DNA from: Alentia gelatinosa
Taxonomy: Eukaryota; Annelida; Polychaeta; Phyllodocida; Polynoidae
Reading direction: 5' to 3'
Assembly: GCA_950022655.1 (NCBI GenBank)
Contig: OX465584.1
Coordinates: forward strand, 31,686,988 to 31,750,987
Length of the DNA stretch: 64,000 nt
The translations under genes and the position numbers were made by a program. This document shows positions 25,401-37,400 of this stretch, in pieces (position 1 is the stretch's first letter; each line of letters opens with the position of its first letter). The notes beneath the pieces were generated by a model. It was not told the DNA's origin, did no database searches, and worked only from the letters and a program-made list of their open reading frames with translations.

Positions 25401-28400
25401 TAAAGATTTCCACACACTTCCCAGCACATGTGTATTCTAATCTAGTAAATAGAATTTGCGGTTGGGGATTGTTCTTCTAATTCGTATAGGACACGAATGT
25501 ATTCCCAAGCAGGAGATGACACAGAAGTGGTCAGTTACTTGAGCAAGAACACTGCTGAACAAGAGCCAAATGAAAGGAGCGCTGAAAGCCTTAAGTTGTA
25601 TTTACAAAAACTACATTGACTTAACATTGAGTCATACAATCAGTCGCGGTCAACATGCATGGCTGGCTGGATCTATGTCTCCCCTAACTGCTGTTTCCGT
25701 AATACACTGCGACTTTAATGCGAAAAAATCTGTTCCTACTGTATATATATTTATGAGTTTTATTGTAAATAAAAAGTTGCCTAAAAAGAAACCTATATTT
25801 TGAGGGTGATAATCCTTTATTCACCGATTGTCGGCCATTGCTTATATTTCGCGCTTGTCACTTTGAATTTGACTTGGCAAACGAAATTTCGAACTGTTGT
25901 CAGGAAAACACTGAATCGCCCCCCTCACCAAAACACATTTTATACTGTACAAATTCGCTATTATAGATATTAACAAACTTCCTAAAGTGTCTTAAAGGAC
26001 ATACTTAGGTTTGCTATTGGTCAATCGGGACATCCGCCATTTTGAACTAAGATGTTCGGGAAAATCATAATCGTTCAGCCCCGACTTCTTGGACGTTGTT
26101 TAAAATACTGATTTACGAAATATTTGATAAACCCGACTAGATAAAATCTAAATTTCTCTGAATTACATATACAAACAGTTGACCTTGAACGTGTACTGAC
26201 GTGATTAATCTATCATTGCTCAGATTTTCGCATGATTTATGGTTTGCATGTGACTCTGTTCGGATTTCACTCAATAAAAAAGTCTTTTATCTGTCCAAAG
26301 ATGGCATGTAGACCTTGTCGCGGAGCCTTTTAAACAGGGGTGTTAATTGAAATCAGAAAAGAAGTGGAAATAATTTTGGAATTTGCTGCCTCTGAGAGAC
26401 CAAGAAAACATGTAACTCATTAAATGGGTAATTAAACAAAATGGCCGGAACAAAATGGCCACATCATCTCGTAAGTTTTCTAATTCGCAGACAAATTGCA
26501 ATGCAAAATTACAAAATCGAGTTTTCAAGTAATGTCATGATTGAACGTAATCCTAGAATTTACGAAATAAAAAAATATGGATGCATGCAAAAAAAACCGA
26601 AAAAACGAGAAAAAAAACCCCACAAAACTCCCGGATTTCCCCCTCACCTCTGAGTCGCTGTGATTGGACCCTGTGTTCAGGGGCATCACCTTATATAACA
26701 TAATACATACATCACTACTGATATAGACTCTCCGATCTCCATACACACGAACTGGTTGAGCACTAGGTTTAGAGTAATGAAACATTCAGTAACGAAATAA
26801 AGGTAAAATGTGCATTAGGAGAGTGCATTTGCTTAAGCAAATACCACATACAAATGAAATTATGCAGAAGACAGGTATATTGTTTAGGATAAATTATTTT
26901 TTGATATATGTTTTATATATTGAGACGGGACAAACGATAGGTCCCTGTCCTCTTAGAGCCCTATGACGTGCACTCGGCTTGTTAGAACAACAATTCCCAT
27001 CAGTACATTACCAAGGTAATCACCTTGGGTAATTTTGTTTTTCAACTCACCCGCAGCACTACATTTTGTGAGACCTTTCGCCAATTTAATTTTTCCCTCT
27101 CGATCTTACTCACAAATAGCACAAACACTTAAAAACATCACATCTGGTCACCTTCACGGTGTGAAATAGGCAACAAAGATTTTACTAAAGGGTGAATTCA
27201 TAGGGTTAGTCCTTTATAATGGAAGAAAACCGTGGAATTTGAAGGGGGAAAACCGCAAAATGTCCATACCCTATTGATCTCCACCCTCCGTAATTTTTTT
27301 CACTCCACAACTGATTCGGTATCAATAAATCCCCAGGGAAAGTGAGATACATGAACCACAGAGAGAAAATGATACACTAATAATATTATGATAATGAGTC
27401 TATACTCATACAAATCGAACAACAGGTAAATTAGTATCCCTGTTGATAAAAACTAAAATAATTCTTACCCTAATGGGAACGAATTCGGAGTGAGTGTGCA
27501 GCATGACATCGAAACAGAAGAGGTCGATCGTGAGTTCGGTGTCAGTTTCCTTCAGGTAGCGTTCTGTCTCTGCCAACGACCTCATACGTCGGGCACACGG
27601 GCCACGGTAGAAGACCGCTCGTTTTCCCGAGTTCTTCTGTCGGCTGATTTGTCTGTGCGAGTCACAATATATAGGGTGAGATACATTTAAATGTCCACTA
27701 TTGAGACGTGGCTAAAATCAAGTATACAAAAAAAACCCATAACAACATTGGTAACATAAACGCATACTTTAATCACAAATCTCCCTTTGATTAAAACTTA
27801 ACCCTTTAAAGACGGGGGTCTGTGGCAGAGCCCTGTTGGTTGGGGCGGGTACTTTGGATTGGCATAACTCCAGGGGACAGGTCAAATTTTGTCTAAACCC
27901 ATATTCCATTATTTGATCACGTGATATGACACATCATTCTTATTTATATTATTTGTTTTACCAAATAATATCAAATACTGTATCATAGGTATATTCTCTG
28001 AAAGTTTCAGATATATTGATCAATTATTTCTTCATAAAACAATGAAATGGTAAATATTACTATATTTCATAAATAATGCCTCAAGGCATTATTCGGTCTC
28101 CGCGGGGGAATGCCTTAAGGCATTATCCGGTCTATGCTGGGGAATGCCTCAAGGCATTATCCGCCCTGAAAGGGTTAAACCTGAGAAATGTGGTGATGTG
28201 GATTTTTATGAATAAGCTATGAAGTAGAAATGAATGTCACAACGACAATAAAGAATGATGTAAATCTTACAGATGTGATAGGGCATGCAAGGCTTACCTT
28301 TCCCAGCCACAGAGCATGGGGATGATGAGCGGGTTGTAGCCTCGGAACTTCACCGGGTCGCGCTCGGTGCCGTCTAAACAGCGTGTGTTACAGGAATGCA

Positions 28401-31400
28401 TCTCTGTCGACACCAAGCCAGTCAACGAGAATGACATTGATTACAACAAGCAGTTTCCAGTAAACATAAAACTGACTAATTCTATAATATTCTATCTTCT
28501 ATAACAAAAAATATTGTAATTTGTTTATCGTTGATAAAGATTGCTGCCTTATTACCTAATAGATACACTCTGATATCCCTCTAATTATTGTAATACAACT
28601 AAACGAAACAATTATCTTGCGCACAACTATCTATCCAGGTCGCCTATCGGGACTTCGGACGAGAAGGCTATAAAGGAAAGTAACAACCGATTACAATGTA
28701 GGCGTGTCTATCGAGATGCGGGCTCCTGAGAGGGAAAGATCATGCATGTGAAGTCCTTCTTCCGAACTCACCATATTGTTTCCGGATCTGGTCTCTCATC
28801 TCTGTCTCGATTTCCATTCTCTCTCCAAGAGCCTCGCCCTCTGAAAAACATTCAGCAATGACATTTTGTTTAAGAGTGAAGCCAATAGTAGAAAAATATA
28901 AAATGTGAAATAAACTTAACCGTTTCAAGTTTCGTCTAAGGTATAAGATCAAATTGTTTCTTTTTTGTGGCATCTGGATAAGGTTATTAAATATGGAATA
29001 TCAAGCTTAATCATTTCCAATATTGTTTATAGATACAAGATAATGCTCTAAGGTCATTGAATATGGAATAACAGTGTGATTTACACCTACCGTTGAGCTC
29101 GGCCCTGTATTCGCTGGTCAGTCGGTCCTGGATCATGTCCCTGCTATTCATCGAGTTTCGACTGAGACTGCTTGCTTGGAAGTCTGTCAGAAACGCATGG
29201 GAATATGAATCATAAAAAAGAGATTTCTTGCAAATCCATTCACAGAACATATAGGATTTTATATGGGGTTTTATCAAAATGTTATCCCAAATCACTAAGT
29301 GTCATGTTTGAGCATATCATCGCATAATCAATCCACGGTTACTATATTGATCCGTCTGGTGAAGAAGAGTGAATGTAACCAACTTCCAGCATACACATTT
29401 AAATCATATGATAGTTATTGATCTATAATTGAATATTTACAACTCTACAGTCCAGATTGTGACGGCTGACACAAACTCAAATCAAACTATCTTCAGTGCT
29501 AACACTTAAATCCGGCTGAAGATGAGGAGGCACCCCAGGCCGTTCGACATCAATTCAAATATTTCCCGGGAACGCCCAAGCATATTAGTTAATTCTATGA
29601 AACACAAATTAAAAGAGAAAATGTGCTCTTCGCCTGCTGATGTCTATGACAAAGAGAGTTTAGTATGCGAGATGACAATAAAAAAACTTTCACTTACGGT
29701 GCCTCCTTTCGTATGGACGGTCTATAACGTCAGCCTGCAGTTTAGAGGTACTTTTCCGGGCAACAGAACGCTTCTTGGTACCAGTGAGCGAGTCAGCACT
29801 CAGACTGCGATGCATCATAGGTGAACCTAAGGCGAGAAAAATACCTCGAGTTAGCACAAGGACTCTACCCACAATGCACAGATTACTAGTTAATTACATC
29901 AATTGCATAATAAAGAACACGTTTTTCAGAATTTGTTTCCGCTATGAAAGGCCATCCAAACCCACTTGGGGAAGCGGTGTTCCACATAGAAAGGAAATAT
30001 TACTTTAGTCTAATCCTAATTCAGAATCTACTAAAGTGTCCTGCCCCACTTGGATATTTTTTCTCTCCCTCGTTTGTCTGCCGTAATACGCACGTACTCT
30101 ATAATATAATTAAGTATCCCGACCCTCTTTAATACCCAACTTACTTTCGCTGCGTGTGCAAAACTAAAATCAGCATGGTAACTAGTGTATTATGCCGGGT
30201 CCAGTGTGAAATCCACGTATGGTGCACTGCGTACATTCTGCCATATTAAACTAGACGTGGGGACATATATCCTAACCACGTTTGCTTAGCAATTTGCACC
30301 TCCATCAATTCTAGAAATATCTAATATTGAAAAACCCACACCACCCCAATACATTCCCCTTGGTTGTTTGATGGATTCTATATCAGACGAGAACGACGTC
30401 CCCCCACCCTTTGTTTAAGCATTTGTTCTTTTTAATTGAAACTACATATCTGTACAACAGTCATATATACTAGATATACGAAGAATATTAGCTAGAAACT
30501 CGTATGGATGAGTTAATACAGTAACTTAAAAATCCAGACTTTCCTGATGAATTATGTGTTTAAGAAAAACACCTTTTTGCATCTATGATTTTCTCCATAT
30601 TCTAACACTAACCTTGTGGCTTGATTTTGTTCATGGGCATCTGTTTTCGCTTCATGAAATCCTCGTCTGTGCCTCGAAGGTACTCAACGATAGGCTTCTT
30701 GTTACTTTTAATCCCGATGTTGTGACGTCGGTGAGACTTTCCAGAAGCTTTGGACATCTCTGCGTTAGCCTGTAGATGATAACCAAAATAGACAATATAG
30801 AAACTGTAAGGTCTTTAGGGAAAAAATGGAAATACATATATAGACTACATTTCAGGACTTTTCCGATAATTCTTGTTTCTATTTTCTTAAATTGAGAGGA
30901 CTAGACATGAATTTACAAAATCAATTAAGAGAAAAAGACGCCTACAAAAGTTAAATATTAGGGAAAGAGGCAATCCTGTGAATATTATGATGACTCCACT
31001 TGAACTCACTAATTCAGTATAGAGCGGCTCGAGACGTGTCGACCCTCGATAGATCCACTCCACGCGCTGGTCGGCATCAAAGTACATCTTCACCAGAGAG
31101 GCGTCGGTGCGGAGTACCCGCGCCGTCCACCAGCGCCCGTTCCACTCCGTCTTGATGATCTGATCCGACTGGAGGCGCACCATGGGGCGCTCCGGGTACT
31201 GCTTGAGGTAGCTCTTGATAAATTCTGAGGACTCGGGGTGGATGTCTTCCCAGACATTGCGGCTCTGCTCGTACACTTTGTGGATCTCCTTGGAGGCACA
31301 GTACTGCGCGTAGCCATCGTCAAAGAAGATGAGGTAGCGCTGAGAGTTGCGTAGGCTTGGGGACTCGGACACGATGCCTGCGTAGTGTGCCGTATTAACA

Positions 31401-34400
31401 GAGGCATCCTCGTCCTTATACAGGGCTAAAAATGAAAATAATTTAGTTTACGTAACGAACGGAAATGGGCGGATGGCCGGGAGGTAGGGAGGCGCCATAA
31501 GGTGACTCACTGGCACACTGCACCGCTAGAGCAACCTTCGGAAACTCGTCGCTGCTATTACAGGCCTCTGGGTAGGAACTACATTTTGGCGGAGATCTAG
31601 GTCCTGCAGAGTGACAGGACCTGCAGGGATGGGGATCTAGGTCACCACAGCCATAACCGTTTTTAGGTCATGGTGGAAACCTAACTGTCAGTTCAGACTC
31701 AAACTGGTCGAACACATTTAAAAGATTGTCAACACTATAAATATCACTCATAATGAAGATGGCATAGTTTTACATCTTTCTGAGTGGCATAGAATAGTTT
31801 TATATTCAGTAGAAACAAGAAGTTAGAGATAGTATGAATCCGCTATCAAGGTGACAGTTTAATGTTTACTTCGAAAACTAAAACTGTTATAAACAATTTA
31901 TATCATTTTGAAAGTGCCTGAAAAAGTTGACACTAGAATACTTTAAATAATTGCGAAAGAAATCCACAAATATCACTGGGATATTGTCAGATACGCTCGA
32001 TGCAGCTAAGAACTATATTTCATCTTGGGTAGTACTACATCGCGGTATACCCGTGAAAAGGCGCGGAGGGAACATCTTAAAATCCTAAGATTGTAAAGAG
32101 TCTATCATTGCAGAGACAGGTTTTGCGAAGCGATAAACCGGAGCGGCGCAGTGTGACTCACCGGAGCCAGGCAGGCCTTTTGAGAACATTTCTGAGTGAT
32201 AATTTCACGAATTTTAATGATGTGGACGTCCACACAATTTATATATTAATCATATAGCCTTGAAATTTTTAATTTTTTTAAAAAGAAACTGTCTTCGTGT
32301 TCACACGCTGGAAACCATAACGTCTGTATAAAGCATCACGGAAGGTGACAATGGCTTTGATTATCCTACATAAATTCATCTCGATTTGTCATTGGTGCAC
32401 GCTGTTTTATTAGAAATACATTATATATTATTGGAGAAAGAAGTCTTACTATTCATTTGTCACTAGAAACGGATCTAGCCCACCCCCGAGTTAGTGGGAA
32501 TATTTTCCTCCCACTTTTATTGGAGAAAATAAGAAGATATATTAGGAAGATCAAGCTTACCAACAACTCGACTGCCGACGGGCAGCGTCTCTGTAGGACT
32601 TTCGATGAAGGCAATCTCGCGGCCTTGCAAAACCTTTACTCCTTTGCCATCGAACTTAATTCGGTACCGCCACTAGAAAAAATGTACATGTTCCGCATTC
32701 AATAATGGATTTAGCATTAAATTAGTTCTACCAATCTAAGTGACTGCAGTCATAACCTTCATTTTAGTTCAAATTGTTTGTATTTGATGATAGTTAATCA
32801 GTGATAAATTATTTAATCAACGATGTTAAAAACTGAATATGACCCACTGAACTCAATCAACTCACAATGTGTGTAACTATGATCGCATTGGGATGAGTAC
32901 CATTAATATCTTGTGAGATCAGAAGATTTTTCATGGGAATACCTGGGGTTGTGATCAAGTCTTCTAATTATGCGGTTACGTTGAATGCATTAAGTATAAA
33001 ACAAACATGACAAACTGAGGGCTTACCTCAGACCTTTGCTTCTCTTTGTAGTGAATCTCGGTCAGTGTACCCCTGAACCAGATGTCATTGACCTTTTTCC
33101 CGTAAAGTTTCATACCGACAACCAGATCTCTGAAATAGAGAAGGATTCAAATCTTCTAAAAATCAAGTAAATGACATACATAGGTATAACAAAGGGTATA
33201 ACTGAATGCCTAAAATGTTTTTAGAAAATTTAAAGAAAATACCAAAATCTTTGTTTAAGAATTACTTGTCTCAAATCCAAATCTTTAGTAACAAGAACAT
33301 GTCTTACGCGTGTTTGGTGGGTGGAGCATACATGGTGGTAAGTGGTCTTCTTGGTTGCATCTGTCCGACACCTTCACTGGCTGCAGATGCTCGGTTTCCT
33401 CCCTAGAGTAAAATACACACTTGTATTGACAGACGAATGTGATCAGGTTCTTGTTATAAGGAAATTACGGGGGATAATAATGGGGGATTTTCTCCTTTCA
33501 GGGGGCATTCGTGTGTAAGTCTGGTGTAACCTATTTTCAGATGGGTCAACTTCACTTGGTCCAGGGGGAAAAGATCCTTGAAGCTTTCTATCTCCACCCA
33601 CATCTCAAGCACCATAACGTCAGTGGTTACAACACTTTGGCTGGAATTGTTCCGAATGGACAGACGGGTGTGAGAATGTTAGTGTTATGGACCTTGAGCT
33701 CTATACGTAGAATACAATACACACTTTATCGACTGATGAGTGTGATAGAGTTATTCCCAGCCTGTAGAGCAGATATAAATATATTTCACAATAACACATT
33801 TTTTTCTTCTACCCATGTTAGATATGTCGAGTTTCATCGTATATCTGGGGGTGAGATGTGCAACATTATTTATTTCTCTTCGGATAACACATTTTTGTTT
33901 TGGAAAAACCCATGAATTTAATTACTTGATGTCTGCAAGTTTTCCCCAGCGGTTGACTTTCAAATGTTTTAAGCGTCCTCATGTTTGATTTCAGGGCGAA
34001 CGAACCATATATGACTAATGCAGAAGTGGGGAAGTATTGATCAAAGGCACACAATTTTATTACTATGGCTCATAACAAAGGAAGTGCAGAATGCATTGAA
34101 TGCTGGTTCTAAATTTTAGGATGGTTGAATTTGTGCATGTTGAGTCTGTTTTAGTTGCATGGTTAGGAAAAAATTAGAACTATAACTACAACAAAACACT
34201 CCAAAGACAGCACCGCCAAGAATAGTTATAGAACAATAACTAACTGCCACAAGCAATGCTAAATGGCTAACAGACTGAGGCACAAATATGTGATGCTAAT
34301 TCAGATCACATTAGACCAGGTAATCACATTATAATTGATTAATCAATTTACAATGAAAACTATATCAATTGGGGACGATTTCATGAGAGGCTATTTTCAA

Positions 34401-37400
34401 TCAGACGATTCTATGACGATACTAATATATATGTAGAGATCAATGTATTATACACTGACCGTTTGACATTTAGAAATTTAGAAATTCAGGAATGTTGATA
34501 AAAGAAATATTTAACCATTTACGGACAAGGGTCTGTTATAGAACTGCGCTCCTTTAGAAGGATACTAGTATCAGTGTATTCCTGAAAAAACTATATCGTA
34601 AATGATGCCTCAAGGTACCACCCATCCTTAGAGATATATTTTGGCGTCACATAATTCTTGAATGAAAGGATAATTGATATTAGTGTGGATACACAATATA
34701 TTGGTGGTATTAGTAACATGAAGATGGTGTTAGGGTCGAAAGGCTCTAAAATATGTACATGTATTACTATAGCTGCTTATATCGTAAAAAAGAACACGAA
34801 CCAGAATAGCACACCTGGTCCCCAATGATTAGTCTATCAAACATATTTTACTTTACCCACTGGTTAGGCCATCTCCAATCTTCGTTAGTCATCTACCTAA
34901 GAAGTTGTTAAGTGTTCGTGCGGAGACCCTGAATGGCTACATTACCTGATGAGGCTTGTGCGTTAAAGCGCGCGGGGCTGTAGTCTGAGGGGTGGGGAAC
35001 CCTGAGGCGGGGTGGCGCGGGGTGGTTGGCTGCGCATTTGGGTAGCGTGGGTCTGGGGAACGGACCAAAGGGTGCGGTCGGCCAGAGCCACTTGCCTGAT
35101 GCGGTGATGTCTGGATGAGATTGCCACCTACCATCGTGAACGACTTCTGCATGGTGGGCGGGACATTGTTCCTGTAAATAACACATGGGTGACGATGAAA
35201 CACTTCAGTCATTTACTTTTTAGGGGGCCGAGGGACCTTCTTCGGGCATATTTCAACTTATTTCTAATGGTCGCTGCCCGGGCACTGTTTAGTGCACTTT
35301 ATCTCACCCCTGGTACAAGTGTAGCCATAGGAATAACGTTAAAAAAACAACTCAACGATCACCCCGGTAGAGTGACAATACTACGCCATGCTCGTTGCGG
35401 AGTGTGTGCTAGGTTACGTCAGATGCGACTAGCGAATCAGTGACTAGGAAAAAAAAAAGTTCCGATGGCATTGACAAGCCTCAGCTAAGAGATGCAAGAT
35501 GAAATCGGATATTATTACAATTCCTAACTGGATTTTGGGTGAGTAGGTTTGATGAAACTGATATTTTGATTATATTCTAATGTCTGTGGACGGGGTGAGA
35601 TAAATACAGAACAGTTTTCGAATCGTATTTCTAACCACCACGCCACTCGTTTGAATGCTCCGCAATCATCACGAGGCGTAGCCGAGTGACGATTACTACG
35701 CATCCAAACTCGTGGCGTAGTGGTTAGAAATCTGATTCTCAAACCAGTTCTGCTTAATGTCTCCATCCTATGCAGTCTCTTCGGAGACCTCCGCCACCGA
35801 CCTCTCCGAACACCAACCTCCGAAGTCGACTCTGTGCACCAGCTCTTTGAGCACGGTCACTACCCGATACTCTGCACACTCTACCTCTGGTAATGTAGGG
35901 CTGTTAGGATTGTCCACTGTTGATGGCTATTTAGTGTACATGTTTATTGTTACAATATACCGTCATAAACGCTCGGGCACTTTCATTCTCGGCTTGCTGA
36001 CATTCGATTCGCGATAGTTACATGTACATAACAACTAAAATACACTATGAATAAATTGTGCGTTCGATTCCAGTCAAGACCACAAATTGATGACTTCCTA
36101 TATGGGTAAGGCTCAAGAGAAGTGCACCATTTTTGTCCATGCTACCTATTTCAGACTTCTTCTTAACAGATCCACATGATTATTATTGCATCAATTGATG
36201 TTTCCAATCAATCAGTACAACTGGGCAGTATTCCTGAATAGAAAAATTATCATTTTGGGTAAATCCATGTACCATATTTTTCAAAATGAAATTTGTCTAA
36301 CTAAATCATATTTTCTATGTTATCCAACTTCTCAAGCTACAGAAAATTAATTTGTATGTGTTTTATTGAAATAAGTGTACCTTTCATTCACATAACACCT
36401 ACAGAAAACACATGAGAAATTATAATTTCTTTCTTTTCATAACCTGGAAAATATCAAGAAGACTACTTTTTCAAAGAGACAATACTGTTTAAATATGTTT
36501 TATATATTATCCAGATATCATTGGACCAGATAATTGTATGGATAAGGTAATTCTATTTTCCACAAGTCTGAAGTTACTTGACTATATTCAATGCATATTT
36601 TTATTTTATAATGTTGGAATTCTGGTAAATATTGCCAGAACAGACTAATGAATGAGTATAGATAACTGTTGTAAAAACAAAGGATTGCACTTTTTTGCAA
36701 CAGTTAAAGTGTGTTTCAAAATGGTGTAAAATAGCAGCAGATGGACAACAATTATATAGTAAGTATATGCAAAACCAGTTTTTTTAAATGCTATTATAAA
36801 AATATCCTAAAATTAAATTATAGAGGTAAAAAAAGTTAATATCCTATGCTTACCAGATGAATTTGAGTGACAATATAATCTTTCAGAGACAGATCAGAGT
36901 ATATATGTCAATGGCAAGCAAATAAAAATCACATTTAAAGAGATCAGTTATTAGGTCAGTTTCACCCCAATTGGTGCATTTTTCATGAGCCTTACCCATA
37001 TCCTCATTTTCTTTTCTCCAATACACAATCTCGTCAAGCTAAACTCAATAGAAAACATCACGTCATATATTTCTATCAGAATAACCAATATATTTGACTT
37101 ACTCTACGGTGTACAGGTACGAGAGCAAAACAGATCTCATTGATATTGCACACTGACATCCAGGTAAAATCATACTTCCTTTCTTGAAAAAGTGGACCAT
37201 ATTTGTGTGTATTTTGGGAAATGAAAAAAAGATAAACGCTTTTGTTGCGAAAGATATTGGTTTATCAAAAATCCTTACCGTGGTTGACCATGTTGTCGTT
37301 GATGCTGCACATGTTGCCGCTGTTGTTTATGACGTGCTGCTAGCTGAGGATCAAAACCGGCCTGCACGAACTGCACGTCATCATCAGAGTCTGAGCCACC

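Noticed and set aside
28080..28165. Regularly spaced palindromes that superficially look like a CRISPR array
   Set aside because: Only three units, the palindrome lies inside a TTAA-flanked MITE, and the genome is animal.
33511..33915. 134-codon plus-strand frame inside a SETDB1 intron
   Set aside because: No recognisable domain, composition like noncoding DNA, and no splice-flanked structure or supporting neighbour.
35690..36080. tRNA-like words GTGGCGTAGTGGTTAG and GTTCGATTCC
   Set aside because: They are over 300 bases apart, and the first belongs to the 145-bp palindrome. No cloverleaf can be drawn.
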